This document shows positions 33,709 to 44,042 of a stretch of DNA of 64,000 nucleotides, one piece after another. The position numbers and the translations under genes are program-made. The notes under the pieces were generated by a model, which ran no database searches, was not told the origin of the DNA, and saw only the letters and a program-made list of their open reading frames with translations. How positions within the stretch are numbered: the first letter of the stretch is position 1; every line of letters begins with the position of its first letter. This stretch comes from a bacterium (GTDB taxonomy: Bacteria > Sysuimicrobiota > Sysuimicrobiia > Sysuimicrobiales > Segetimicrobiaceae), in the NCBI GenBank assembly GCA_035307765.1, contig DATGHU010000032.1, positions 106,900 through 170,899 of the forward strand. The letters are read 5' to 3'.

Positions 33709-35388
33709 ATGACACGCCCCCCCGCCGGCCCCGCGGCCCTCGACGACTTCTTCGCCTCCTATTACCGGCGTCGCCCGGTCAGCGCGACCTTCATCGGGAT
33801 GCACGACTACGACGACCACCTCCCCGATTTCTCCGCGCGCGGGGTCGACGACACCCGCGCAGAGATGGCGGCGATCCGGAAGCGGCTGCGCGCTCTGCCC
33901 CCCGGACCGCTCACGGACGCCGAGGCGATGGACCTGGCGCTGGCCGAGGGGTTCCTGGACATCCAGGAATGGGAGTTCGCGTCGCCCCACTTCCACCGCG
34001 GCAACCCCTGCCTCTACACCGGCGAAGCCGTGTTCGGCGTGATCGGTCTCTTCTTGCGCGACTTCGCCCCCCCCGCCCGGCGGGTCGGCGCGGCGATCGC
34101 CCGGATGGCCGCGGTTCCCCGGCTCCTCGCGCAGGGCCGGGCCAATCTCGTCGAAGCCCCGCGGGGCTGGGTCGAGCGGGCGATCCAGGAGTGCATCGGC
34201 GCGCGCGCGTTCTTCCAGTCGGGCATCGAGGCCCTCATCCGGCAGCACGGCATCCGGGACCCACAGTTCCACTCCACCGCCGCGGCGGCCGCCGCGGCCT
34301 TCGCCGAGTTCCAATCGTTCCTGGAAACGGACCTCGGCCCCCGGGGAGGCGAGGCGTACGCCTGCGGCGGCGAGGCCTTCGCCCTCTACCTGCGCCGCGG
34401 GCACTTCCTCGAGATCGACGCCGCCGCCGTGCGCGCGGCCGCCGAGGAGCAGATTGCCGCGTGCGAGGGGGAGCTCGCATCGTGCGCCCGAGCGGTTGGA
34501 GCCCGGGACTGGCGCGACGCCCTCGCCCAGCTCGCCGACCGGCACCCGGCGGCCGACGCCTACCACGGCCGATTCTCCGAACTCTGGACGGCGGCGCGGG
34601 AGGCCGCGCTGGCCCACCACCTCCTCACCTGGCCCGACTACCCCATCGACTACCGCCCCCAGCCCGCCTGGGCCCGCGGAGCCGCCCCGTACCTCTACTT
34701 CCTCCCGTACCGCTCGCCGGCGCCTTTGGACCGCCTGCCGGTCGTGGACTACCTGGTGCCCCCGCTCGATCCGGAGATGCCGTCCGAGGAACAGGCCCGC
34801 CGCCTGCGCGCCGTGAACGACAGCGTGATCAAGCTGAACCACGTCGTCCATCACGGAGGGATCGGCCACCACATCCAGAACTGGTACGCCTACCGCGCCG
34901 CCTCCCGGATCGGCCGGGTGGCCGCGGTTGACTGTGCGCTGCGGATCGCGATGTTCTGCGGGGGCACGATGGCGGAAGGGTGGGCGTGCTACGCGACCGA
35001 CCTGATGGACGAGATCGGCTTTCTGAGTCCGCTCGAACAATGCGCCCAGGTTCACGCCCACCTCAGGCAGGCGGCGCGGGCCTTCGTCGACGTGAACCTG
35101 CACCACGGAACCTTCACGCTGGAGGAGGCGGCGGCGTTTTACCAGGAGCGTGTCGGCCTCGCCCCGGGAGCGGCCCGGGCCGAAGCGATCAAGAACAGCA
35201 TGTTCCCCGCGACGGCGATGATGTACATGGTCGGCACCCGCCTCATCCACGAGCTTCGGCGCGAGCTCGCGGCCCGGCGCCCTGACGCGTTCGATCTGCG
35301 CCGCTTCCACGACGACGTCCTGGGGTACGGTTCGGTGCCGGTGGCGTTGATCTCGTCGGCGATGCGAACGGCACACGCGTTGGTCTAG
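33709..35388 (+). CDS. DUF885 family protein (putative metallo-carboxypeptidase-like)
   Basis: 559 aa, helical, no signal peptide. It carries the DUF885 hallmarks: LNHVVHHGGIGHHIQ, AEGWACYATDLMDEIGFL (the family's EGW-x-x-Y motif), and HHGTFTLEEAAAFYQ. The family is often annotated as a possible peptidase, since HHxxxH-like and EGW elements resemble metallopeptidase parts; biochemical proof is scarce. Context next to an oligopeptide-type ABC cassette would suit peptide or amino-acid conjugate breakdown (inference). Confidence 0.87.
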   Translation: MTRPPAGPAALDDFFASYYRRRPVSATFIGMHDYDDHLPDFSARGVDDTRAEMAAIRKRLRALPPGPLTDAEAMDLALAEGFLDIQEWEFASPHFHRGNPCLYTGEAVFGVIGLFLRDFAPPARRVGAAIARMAAVPRLLAQGRANLVEAPRGWVERAIQECIGARAFFQSGIEALIRQHGIRDPQFHSTAAAAAAAFAEFQSFLETDLGPRGGEAYACGGEAFALYLRRGHFLEIDAAAVRAAAEEQIAACEGELASCARAVGARDWRDALAQLADRHPAADAYHGRFSELWTAAREAALAHHLLTWPDYPIDYRPQPAWARGAAPYLYFLPYRSPAPLDRLPVVDYLVPPLDPEMPSEEQARRLRAVNDSVIKLNHVVHHGGIGHHIQNWYAYRAASRIGRVAAVDCALRIAMFCGGTMAEGWACYATDLMDEIGFLSPLEQCAQVHAHLRQAARAFVDVNLHHGTFTLEEAAAFYQERVGLAPGAARAEAIKNSMFPATAMMYMVGTRLIHELRRELAARRPDAFDLRRFHDDVLGYGSVPVALISSAMRTAHALV

Positions 35389-35426
35389 GTCAGAGGCCAC
35401 ATCGGGGTCAAAAGGAGGATGAATCG

Positions 35427-37088
35427 ATGAGCACGGATGACCGTGTTGGGAGACGGAGCAACGCGAAGCGGTCCCGGCGGCTGGGGCGCCGGGAGTTCCT
35501 CGCCGCGGCCGGCGCCTGGGCCGGGGCGGCCGGCCTGGCGGCGGGCGGGATGGTCCGGCTGGCCGACGCGGCTTCCGGCGGGGGGGGAACGCTGACCTAC
35601 GGGCTCGGCTTCGACCTGGACGACACGATGGACCCGCAGGTCACCAACTTCGACTCCACGATCCGGGTGACCCTCAACATCTGCGAGCCGCTGGTCTGGG
35701 AACCCACGCCCGGGAAGTTCCTCCCGGCGCTCGCCGAGTCGTGGCAGGTCTCGCCCGACGCCAAGACCTACACCTTCCGGCTGCGGAAGGGGGTGAAGTT
35801 CCACGACGGGACCCCGTTCACGGCCGAGGCGGTCAAGTTCACGATGGACCGGGTTGTGGCCCCCGAGACCAAGGCGGGCCAGTCGCACGATCAGCTCGGC
35901 CCGTACGACCACACCGAAGTCGTCGACGACTACACCGCCAAAATCGTGATGAAGGACGGCTACGCGCCGCTGCTCACCAACCTGAACGGGTACCTCGGGA
36001 TCGTCTCGCCGACCGCGGTGAAGAAAATGGGCCTGGCGGATTTCGCCCGCCACCCCGTCGGCACGGGGCCGTTCACGTTCAAGGAGTGGATCCCCAAGGA
36101 TCATATCACGCTCGTCCGCAACCCCGCCTACAACTGGGCGTCGTCGATGTTCAAGCATCAGGGGGCGGCATACCTCGACCAGGTGATCTTCAAGATCATC
36201 TCGGAAGGCTCGGTGCGGACCGGAACGCTGAAGTCGGGGGAAACGCAGTACATCGACGACATCGACCAGCTCGCGTACGATTCGCTGCGCAGCGACAAGC
36301 GGTTCGTCGTGATCGAGCGCGGCCAGCCCGGCTCGGGGTTCGTCCTGCTCTTGAACGTCACGACCAAGACCCCGGTCGCGGACCTGGCCGTCCGCCGCGC
36401 GATCGAGTACGGGGTCGATCGAGAGGGATTGAACAAATCGGTCTTCCACGGCCTCATGCGGGTCGCCTGGAGCCCACTGATGCGGCCGACCTTTGGATAC
36501 GATCCCTCGACCGAGAGGATTTACAGCTTCGATCCGACGAAGGCGAAGCAGCTCCTGGACGAGGCCGGCTGGAAGGCCGGATCCGACGGCATCCGCGAGA
36601 AGGGCGGCCAGAAGCTCACGATCGACTTTCCCATCATCAGCCGGCCGCGAGATAAGGCGATGGCGGAGTCGGTGCAGGCGAGCCTGCGGGATGTCGGCAT
36701 CGACGTCAAGGTCACGCCCCTCGAGCGCGCCGCCTTCCGGGACATCGTGCGGCAGAACCGGTACGACGTCAATTTCATGTGGTTCTCCTACGGAGACCCG
36801 GACGTGCTGCGGACGATCTTCCACTCGGCGAACATCAACGCGTTCAACCGCGCGCGGTACCAAGTCCCCGAGGTCGACAAGATGCTGGAGGAGGCGGCGG
36901 CCACCACCGACCGGGCCCGCCGCGCCGGGCTGTACTCGCGAATCCAGCAGCGGGTCCTGCGGGACGCGGTCTGCGTCCCCCTCGTCGATACGCTCACCTA
37001 CAATGCGAAACGGGCCGAGGTCCAGGGCGACGCGATCGACGCGCTGGCGTCCTACGTGTGGTTGTACGACGTGCAGATCAAGAAATAG
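35427..37088 (+). CDS. Oligopeptide-type ABC substrate-binding protein (SBP family 5), Tat-exported
   Basis: 553 aa; AAAGGAGG about 9 nt upstream of the ATG. The Tat motif is GRREFLAAAG (R21-R22) in an Arg-rich n-region (KRSRRLGRRE), followed by a hydrophobic stretch. The mature domain has YTFRLRKGVKFHDGTPFTAE, GTGPFTFKEWIPKDHITLVRNP and VRRAIEYGVDREG. It feeds the two permeases downstream, and a strong hairpin separates it from them. The second SBP-B-C set in the window without its own ATPases. Confidence 0.93.
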   Translation: MSTDDRVGRRSNAKRSRRLGRREFLAAAGAWAGAAGLAAGGMVRLADAASGGGGTLTYGLGFDLDDTMDPQVTNFDSTIRVTLNICEPLVWEPTPGKFLPALAESWQVSPDAKTYTFRLRKGVKFHDGTPFTAEAVKFTMDRVVAPETKAGQSHDQLGPYDHTEVVDDYTAKIVMKDGYAPLLTNLNGYLGIVSPTAVKKMGLADFARHPVGTGPFTFKEWIPKDHITLVRNPAYNWASSMFKHQGAAYLDQVIFKIISEGSVRTGTLKSGETQYIDDIDQLAYDSLRSDKRFVVIERGQPGSGFVLLLNVTTKTPVADLAVRRAIEYGVDREGLNKSVFHGLMRVAWSPLMRPTFGYDPSTERIYSFDPTKAKQLLDEAGWKAGSDGIREKGGQKLTIDFPIISRPRDKAMAESVQASLRDVGIDVKVTPLERAAFRDIVRQNRYDVNFMWFSYGDPDVLRTIFHSANINAFNRARYQVPEVDKMLEEAAATTDRARRAGLYSRIQQRVLRDAVCVPLVDTLTYNAKRAEVQGDAIDALASYVWLYDVQIKK

Positions 37089-37094
37089 CGGCAC

Positions 37095-37131
37095 GCGGGG
37101 GCGGGGCGGGCGACACCCCGCCCGCCCCCGC
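37095..37131 (+). terminator. Strong intercistronic hairpin between SBP and permease genes
   Basis: GCGGGGGCGGG (37095-37105) pairs with CCCGCCCCCGC (37121-37131). After one bulged G, CGGG (37107-37110) pairs with CCCG (37117-37120) around a 6-nt loop. It begins 6 nt after the SBP stop, with 66 nt to the permease start, and has no T-run. Same position as in the other ABC cassettes of this window. Confidence 0.6.
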
Positions 37132-37197
37132 TGCGGCCGGCCCGGAATCGGACCCCGCCCATGGAGGCGGTCCGGCCGGGCGAACCGGTAACCCACA

Positions 37198-38121
37198 ATG
37201 GTGCGCTACATCGTCCAGCGGGCCCTGCAGCTGATCCCGATCCTCATCGGCATCTCGGTGCTGACGTTTCTGATGCTCCATCTGGTCCCCGGCGATCCGG
37301 TCCTGATTTTCGCCGGCGACAAGCCGATGACGGAGGAGCGGGCCGCGGAGATCCGCCACCAACTCGGGCTGGACCGCCCGATCTGGGTGCAGTACTGGGA
37401 TTACGCCACCCACGCCGTCCGCGGCGATCTCGGACGGGGGCTGCGCAGCCAGCGGCCCGTGCTGGACAGCATCCTGGAAGTGGTACCCGGCACGACCGAG
37501 CTGACGCTGGCGGCACTCGCGATCGCCGCCGCGGCGGGGGTCACCCTCGGCGTCGTGGCCGCGCTGATGCACGGCACGTGGGTCGACACCGCGGCGATGG
37601 CGTTCGCGATCCTCGGGGTGTCGATGCCGGTGTTTTATCTGAGCCTGCTGATGATCTTCTTTTTCTCATTCACCCTGGGGTGGCTCCCCGCCACCGGCCA
37701 AGGCGGCCTGGAGCGCCTGATCATGCCGGCGACGGCGCTGGGCCTGATCTCATCGGCGGTCCTCGCCCGGTTGGTCAGGTCCGGGATGCTGGCGGTGCTC
37801 CGCCAGGAGTTCATCGTGACCGCGCGGGCGAAGGGGCTGGCGCCGCGCGCCGTGGTGTGGCGCCACGCGCTGAAGAACGCGCTCATCCCGACGATCACCA
37901 TGCTCGGCCTGCAGCTGGGGGCGCTGCTGGGGGGTGCCGTCGTCACCGAGACGATCTTCTCGCGCCCCGGGGTCGGCCGGCTGGCCGTCGATGCGATCCT
38001 CGCCCGGGACTTCCCGCTGGTCCAGGGGACGGTGTTGTTCGCGGCGGTCGCCTACGTCCTGGTCAACCTCCTCGTGGACGTATCGTATGCGGTCGTCGAC
38101 CCTCGGATCCACTACGGATAA
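37198..38121 (+). CDS. Oligopeptide-type ABC permease (DppB-like)
   Basis: 307 aa, six membrane segments. It begins MVRYIVQRALQLIPILIG. The EAA loop is FIVTARAKGLAPRAVVWRHALKNALIP, then VTETIFSRPGVGRLAVDAI, and it ends VDVSYAVVDPRIHYG. All are DppB-type. First permease of this cassette. Confidence 0.94.
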   Translation: MVRYIVQRALQLIPILIGISVLTFLMLHLVPGDPVLIFAGDKPMTEERAAEIRHQLGLDRPIWVQYWDYATHAVRGDLGRGLRSQRPVLDSILEVVPGTTELTLAALAIAAAAGVTLGVVAALMHGTWVDTAAMAFAILGVSMPVFYLSLLMIFFFSFTLGWLPATGQGGLERLIMPATALGLISSAVLARLVRSGMLAVLRQEFIVTARAKGLAPRAVVWRHALKNALIPTITMLGLQLGALLGGAVVTETIFSRPGVGRLAVDAILARDFPLVQGTVLFAAVAYVLVNLLVDVSYAVVDPRIHYG

Positions 38122-38172
38122 TCGACACGAAACCGGGAGGAGGATCGAGGTTGCCGGACGGAGCGAGCGCGA

Positions 38173-39069
38173 ATGAATGAGACCTCGCTGGCGCGTCCCC
38201 GGGAGGCGCAGGCCTCCGCGCGGGTGCGCCGCCACCCGGCGCTCGAGACGGGACGGCGGATCGGACGAAGCCCGAGCGCGGTGGTCGGGGGGATCCTGCT
38301 GCTGGTGATCGGGGGGGCGGCGGTCCTCGCGCCACTGATCAGCCCGTTCAATCCCGTGAAGGCGAACCAGCGCTTCCCCCTCGATCCTCCAAGCGCCGCC
38401 CACCTGATGGGAACCGACCGGTTCGGCCGCGACATCCTGTCCCGCGTTCTCTGGGGGGGCCAGCTCTCGCTGTCGGTGGGCCTCGTCTCCGTGGGGATCG
38501 CCGCCTGCATCGGGGTGACGTTGGGGCTGGTCTCGGGCTACTACGGGCGGCGCACGGACGCCGTCATCATGCGGCTGGTCGATCTGCTGCTGGCGTTTCC
38601 GGGGATCCTGCTCGCGCTGGCGATCATCGCCACGCTCGGCAGCAGCCTGCAGAACCTCATGATCGCGGTGGGCATCTCCGCGATCCCCAACTACGTACGG
38701 GTCACCCGGGGTGCGGTGCTGAGCCTGAAGGAGCAGGAGTTCGTGCTCGCGGCGCGGGTGGTCGGCTGCCGCGACCACACGATCATCTTCCGGCACATTC
38801 TGCCGAACGTGATGGCCTCCCTGACCGTCCTCGCCACGCTCGGGATCGCCGCGGCGATCATCACCGGGTCGGCGCTGAGCTTCCTCGGCCTGGGGATCCG
38901 CCCTCCCACACCGGAGTGGGGAAACATGCTGGCCGAGGGACGCGAGTTTCTCGAGCACGCCTGGTGGGTGGCCTTCTTCCCCGGCATCGCCATCATGCTG
39001 GCCGTCCTCTCCATCAATCTCCTGGGCGACGGCCTGCGCGACGCGCTCGACCCCCGCCTGCGTCTCTGA
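38173..39069 (+). CDS. Oligopeptide-type ABC permease (DppC-like)
   Basis: 298 aa. MGTDRFGRDILSRVLWGGQLS is the OppC family motif, the EAA loop is FVLAARVVGCRDHTIIFRHILPN, and it ends NLLGDGLRDALDPRL. It follows the DppB-like gene by about 50 nt. A Gfo/Idh oxidoreductase gene comes next, instead of ATPases. Confidence 0.93.
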   Translation: MNETSLARPREAQASARVRRHPALETGRRIGRSPSAVVGGILLLVIGGAAVLAPLISPFNPVKANQRFPLDPPSAAHLMGTDRFGRDILSRVLWGGQLSLSVGLVSVGIAACIGVTLGLVSGYYGRRTDAVIMRLVDLLLAFPGILLALAIIATLGSSLQNLMIAVGISAIPNYVRVTRGAVLSLKEQEFVLAARVVGCRDHTIIFRHILPNVMASLTVLATLGIAAAIITGSALSFLGLGIRPPTPEWGNMLAEGREFLEHAWWVAFFPGIAIMLAVLSINLLGDGLRDALDPRLRL

Positions 39070-39118
39070 GCCGAGGGAACCTGGGGGGCCGCTCGAAACC
39101 ACCGACAGGAGGGTGCCC

Positions 39119-40105
39119 GTGAAGACGATCCGCTGGGGGGTCCTGGGTGTCGCCAACATCGCCGTCAAGGCGGTGATCCCCGCGATCCAGCATGCCGCCA
39201 ACGCCACCCTCGACGCCATCGCCAGCCGGACCGCCGACAGGGCTCAGGAAACGGCGCGCGGCCTCGGGATCGCCCGCGCCCACGGGTCGTACGAGGCATT
39301 GCTGGCCGACCCGGAGATCGAGGCCATTTACATCCCGCTCCCGAACTCCCTCCACCGCGAATGGACGATCCGGTGCGCGGAAGCCGGCAAGCACGTCCTG
39401 TGCGAGAAGCCGCTCGCGCCCACGGCCGCGGAGTGCACGGAGATGATCGCCGCGTGCCGCGAGCACGGGGTCACGCTGATGGAAGCCTTCATGTATCGGT
39501 TCCATCCGCGCACCGAGCGGGTGGCGAGGGCGGTGGCGGGCGGCACCCTGGGGGAGGTCCGGCTGGTCCGCGCCGCGTTCACCTTCCACGTCAGCAACCC
39601 GCGCAACATCCGCCTCCAGCCGGCCCTGGCGGGCGGCGCGCTCTACGACGTCGGCTGCTACACGGTCAACGTCAGCCGCATGATCCTGGGAGAACCGGAG
39701 GGCGTGTTTGCCTGCGGGCGCGTCGGCGCGCACGGCGTGGACGACCAGCTCGGCGGGGTGCTCAGGTACCCGGACGGGCGGATGGCCCTCATCGACTGCG
39801 GCCTCTCGCTGCCGCGCCGTCAGATGTACGAGGTGGTGGGCAGCGACGCCCGGCTCTCCGTCCCGTTTGCGTTCCTGCCGGGCACGGCGGACGCGGAGGT
39901 GCACCTCACCCGCGGGGGCGACCGGTCGGCGGAAGTCATCCCCGGCGTGGATCAGTACCAGCTGATGGTCGAAGCCTTCGACCGCGCGGCCGGTTCGGGG
40001 GCCCCGGCGCCGCTTCCGCCCGGGGACGCCGTCGGCAACCTGCGGGTGATCGAGGCGCTGCACCGATCGCTCCGCAGCGGCCGGCCCGAGTCCGTGGACC
40101 GCTGA
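39119..40105 (+). CDS. Gfo/Idh/MocA-family oxidoreductase
   Basis: 328 aa from a GTG at 39119, 6 nt after AGGAGG (a GTG at 39113 is too close). The Rossmann motif is WGVLGVANIAVKAVIP, the EKP motif CEKPLAPTA, then MEAFMYRFHP and YDVGCYTVN. Resembles deoxyglucose or 1,5-anhydrofructose-type and trans-1,2-dihydrobenzenediol-type dehydrogenases. Its stop shares one base with the next start (TGATG). Confidence 0.92.
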   Translation: MKTIRWGVLGVANIAVKAVIPAIQHAANATLDAIASRTADRAQETARGLGIARAHGSYEALLADPEIEAIYIPLPNSLHREWTIRCAEAGKHVLCEKPLAPTAAECTEMIAACREHGVTLMEAFMYRFHPRTERVARAVAGGTLGEVRLVRAAFTFHVSNPRNIRLQPALAGGALYDVGCYTVNVSRMILGEPEGVFACGRVGAHGVDDQLGGVLRYPDGRMALIDCGLSLPRRQMYEVVGSDARLSVPFAFLPGTADAEVHLTRGGDRSAEVIPGVDQYQLMVEAFDRAAGSGAPAPLPPGDAVGNLRVIEALHRSLRSGRPESVDR

Positions 40106-41154
40106 TGGCCGCACCGGCGGCACCCGCACCCCGGCGGACGGTGCTGATCGCTTCCTACCTGGAGCAGGAATACGTGGAGCGGATCGCCCGGGTGGAGGGG
40201 GTCCGCGTCATCTACGAGCCGACCCTGCTCCCCAGGCCGCGGTATCCCATGGACCACCACGGGGCACCCCTTCGGCGGAGCGAACGCGAGGAGCGGCGCT
40301 GGCGGGAGTATCTCCGCCAGGCGGAAGTGCTGTTTGATTTCGACTATACGACCCCCCAGGGCTTCGCGGACCTGGCCCCGCAGGTCCGCTGGATTCAGGC
40401 GACAAGCGCGGGGATCGGCCAATATCTGGTCCGCACGGAGCTCATCCGCTCCCCGATCACGTTCACGACGGCCCGCGGCATTCACGGCGTCCCGCTCGCC
40501 GAGTTCGTCCTCCTGTCGATGCTGTGGTTCGCCAAGAACGGCCCGCGGATCGCCCGCGATCAGGCCGCCCACCGGTGGGAGCGCACGTGCGCGGCCGAAC
40601 TTCGAGGGGCCACCGTGGGAATCGTCGGGTTCGGCGGAGTCGGCAGGGAGGTGGCGCGCACGTGCCGCGCGCTGGGCCTGCGGGTCATCGCGACGAGGCG
40701 GACGGCGACGGCGGAGACCACGGACGGCGAGGCGCAGCGTGTCCTCCCACCGTCCCACCTCCCGGCACTCCTCCGCGAGGTCGACTTCCTCGTCCTCTGC
40801 GCCCCGCTGACCCCGCTGACCGAGAGGCTGATCGGCCCGGCACAGCTGGCGCTGATGAAACCCGGCGCCGTCCTGATCAACATCTCCCGCGGCGCCGTCG
40901 TGGATGAACCGGCGATGAGCGCCGCCCTCCGCTCCGGGCACCTCGGAGGGGCGGCGCTCGACGTCGCCGCCGAGGAACCGCTCCCCAGGGAAAGCCCGTT
41001 GTGGGATCTCCCCAACGTCCTGATCAGCCCGCACTCGGCGAGCACCGTGACCACGGAGAATGCCAAGCTGACCGACCTCTTCTGCGAGAACCTGCGGCGC
41101 TACATCGGGGGGAGTGCCCTGCTGAACGTCTTCGATAGGGAGCACCTCTACTGA
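40105..41154 (+). CDS. D-isomer-specific 2-hydroxyacid dehydrogenase
   Basis: 349 aa. The NAD-binding motif VGIVGFGGVGREV lies within about residues 172-184; catalytic Arg is in NISRGAVVDE, Glu in DVAAEEPLP, His in LISPHSAS. It reduces 2-oxoacids or oxidises D-2-hydroxyacids. It is coupled by TGATG overlap to the upstream Gfo/Idh gene, so the two probably act on related sugar-acid intermediates. Confidence 0.92.
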   Translation: MAAPAAPAPRRTVLIASYLEQEYVERIARVEGVRVIYEPTLLPRPRYPMDHHGAPLRRSEREERRWREYLRQAEVLFDFDYTTPQGFADLAPQVRWIQATSAGIGQYLVRTELIRSPITFTTARGIHGVPLAEFVLLSMLWFAKNGPRIARDQAAHRWERTCAAELRGATVGIVGFGGVGREVARTCRALGLRVIATRRTATAETTDGEAQRVLPPSHLPALLREVDFLVLCAPLTPLTERLIGPAQLALMKPGAVLINISRGAVVDEPAMSAALRSGHLGGAALDVAAEEPLPRESPLWDLPNVLISPHSASTVTTENAKLTDLFCENLRRYIGGSALLNVFDREHLY

Positions 41155-41213
41155 TCGCGGCGCGGCCGCGGGCGGGAGGACCGCCCCGCCCTCGCGGAGT
41201 AGCCCCTCTGGGT

Positions 41214-41990
<777 letters not shown>

Positions 41991-42012
41991 GGAGGACCCT
42001 CTCCGCCCGACG

Positions 42013-42777
42013 CTACTGCGCGGTGTAGCCCCCGTCGACGACGAGGGCGGAGCCGGTAACGAAGCTGGATTCGTCGCTGGCGAGGAACACGGCCGCCGCG
42101 GCCACCTCCTCGGGCCGTCCCAGGCGCCCCAGCGGGTGGAGGCGGACGAGGTCGTCGAGGGTCCCCTGCGGTCCGCGCCGCTCCCCCGCAAACTGCCGCC
42201 GCAGCAGCGGGGTATCGATCGCCCCAGGGCACAGGGCGTTCACGCGGATCCCGAGCGGCGCGCAGTCCAGCGCCATGCTGCGGGTGAGGTTGAGCGCCGC
42301 GCCTTTGGAGGCCGTGTAGGCCGCGAAGCTCCGCGCCCCCACCAGCGCGAGCTGCGAAGCGGTGTTGATGATCACGCCGCCGCCCCCCGCGGCGAGGATC
42401 GGGATCGCCGCGCGCGACATCAGGTAGATCCCCTTGAGGTTCACGCCGAGGACGCGGTCCCAATCGGCCTCCGCGGTCTCGACGAGCGGGGCCACCAGCT
42501 CGATCCCGGCGTTGTTGACGAGGATGTCCAGCCCGCCGCACCGCGCCCGGCAGTCGCGCACGGCGCGCTCGCAGTCGGCGGCGACCGCCACGTCGGCGTT
42601 GATGAAGCCTCCCTGCCCCCCCGCGCCGGCGAGCCCGCGTCCGATCTCTTCGCCGGCGGCCCGATCGCGGTCCACCACAACGACCCGGGCGCCCTCCCGG
42701 GCGAAGCGGATCGCGGTGGCCCTGCCGATCCCGGAGGCGCCCCCCGTCACCAACGCGACCTTTCCCGCCAGCCTCAT
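42013..42777 (-). CDS. SDR-family oxidoreductase
   Basis: 254 aa from the ATG at 42777, with GGGAGGGGG 6 nt upstream. TGGASGIGRATA cofactor motif, NNAG, catalytic Ser in NTASQ, and YTASKGA (Y-x-x-x-K). The start overlaps the stop of the upstream amidohydrolase as ATGA, so it is the last gene of a coupled four-gene set reading from the deacetylase. Confidence 0.93.
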   Translation of the reverse strand: MRLAGKVALVTGGASGIGRATAIRFAREGARVVVVDRDRAAGEEIGRGLAGAGGQGGFINADVAVAADCERAVRDCRARCGGLDILVNNAGIELVAPLVETAEADWDRVLGVNLKGIYLMSRAAIPILAAGGGGVIINTASQLALVGARSFAAYTASKGAALNLTRSMALDCAPLGIRVNALCPGAIDTPLLRRQFAGERRGPQGTLDDLVRLHPLGRLGRPEEVAAAAVFLASDESSFVTGSALVVDGGYTAQ

Positions 42778-44042
42778 GCCGATCCCCCTCCCGCACTCGC
42801 CGGCTCGTCCAGCCACACGGTCGAGGTCGTCTCGACCACCACCCGACCCCGCTTGATGACCCAGAGGCGTTCGGGCTGATCGGCGACGACCTCGTCCAAG
42901 CGGGTCGAGCTCAGCACCACCAGATCGGCGTCCCGCCCCACCTGGAGACCGTACCGCTCGGCGAGCCCCAGCGCGCGCGCCGGGTTCACCGTCACCATCG
43001 CCAGGAGCCGGAGGCGGTCGGTGGGCGTGCCCATGTGTCCCGCGTAGGCCAGGAGCAGGGCGATCTCCAGCGGGTCGGCGCGCCCGAACGGCGTGAACGC
43101 GTTGCGCACGTTGTTCGAGCTGAGGCAGACGTTCACGCCGGCATCCAGCAGCCGCCGGACGGGGGTGAGGCCGCGGGGCGCCGGCCCCTCCCCCCCGCGG
43201 CCGTTCAGGTAGAGGTCGGTCGCCGGCAGCGTGATCACGTGGATCCCGGCGGCCCGGATCCGCTCGATGAGAACCCCCGCCTCCTGTGGGGCCATGGCGC
43301 CGAGCGAGGTGAGGTGCCCGACGGCGACCCTCCCCTCGTACCGGTAAGCGATCGCCAGGTCGGCGATCGTCGCGATCGTGCGATCGGCGGGATTGTCCGA
43401 GAAATCAACGTGCAGGTCGAGGTCGACATCGTACTCTCGGGCCAGGCCGAAGAGGCGCTCGATGTGCTCCCCCGGATCCCGATCGTTGTACGGGACCCCG
43501 CCCAAGAGGTCCGCGCCGGACTCGAGGGCGGTCCGGAGGAGCCGCTCGGTCCCCGGCGCCCGGAAGATCCCCTCCTGGGGAAAGGCGACGATCTGAAGGT
43601 CCACCCGGCCCTGGAACGCCTTCCGGACGTCGCAGAGGGCGCGGAAGCCGAGCAGGCCGACGATCGGGTCGATCTCGGTGTGGCACCGCAGGTGCGTGAC
43701 GCCCCGGGACATCGCCCACCGCAGCACTTGGGTCGCGCGCGCGTAGACGTCGTCGTAGGTGAAGGCCCGCTTCAGCTCGGCCGTCCCCTCGAGCGCCTCG
43801 CGCAGCGTTCCCGATCGGTTCGGGCGGCGGCGCTCCAAGAGCGCCTTGTCGAGGTGGATGTGGCTCTCGATCAACCCGGGCAGCGCGACGCACCCGGCGG
43901 CGTCGATCACCCGTTCCGCGGTCCCCGGGGTGCCCGCGGGGGCCGCCGGCGAGATCCGGGCGATGCGGCCGTCCGCAATGCCGATATCGACCGCCGGCTC
44001 GCCGTCGGCGATCTGGGCCCGCCGGACCAGCAGCGACAGCAT
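42774..44042 (-). CDS. Cytosine deaminase/AtzC-like amidohydrolase
   Basis: 422 aa from the ATG at 44042, which shares one base with the preceding TGA. Metal ligands: HIH in GLIESHIHLDKALL, His in RCHTEID, HVDFSD and VGHLTS, and Asn in SSNNVRN where related enzymes have Asp. The ESHxHLDK motif and overall length match the CodA/isopropylammelide-hydrolase branch. It deaminates or hydrolyses a ring compound in the cytoplasm; substrate unproven. The SSNN variant is worth noting, as CodA itself has SDNVRD-like residues. Confidence 0.87.
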   Translation of the reverse strand: MLSLLVRRAQIADGEPAVDIGIADGRIARISPAAPAGTPGTAERVIDAAGCVALPGLIESHIHLDKALLERRRPNRSGTLREALEGTAELKRAFTYDDVYARATQVLRWAMSRGVTHLRCHTEIDPIVGLLGFRALCDVRKAFQGRVDLQIVAFPQEGIFRAPGTERLLRTALESGADLLGGVPYNDRDPGEHIERLFGLAREYDVDLDLHVDFSDNPADRTIATIADLAIAYRYEGRVAVGHLTSLGAMAPQEAGVLIERIRAAGIHVITLPATDLYLNGRGGEGPAPRGLTPVRRLLDAGVNVCLSSNNVRNAFTPFGRADPLEIALLLAYAGHMGTPTDRLRLLAMVTVNPARALGLAERYGLQVGRDADLVVLSSTRLDEVVADQPERLWVIKRGRVVVETTSTVWLDEPASAGGGSA

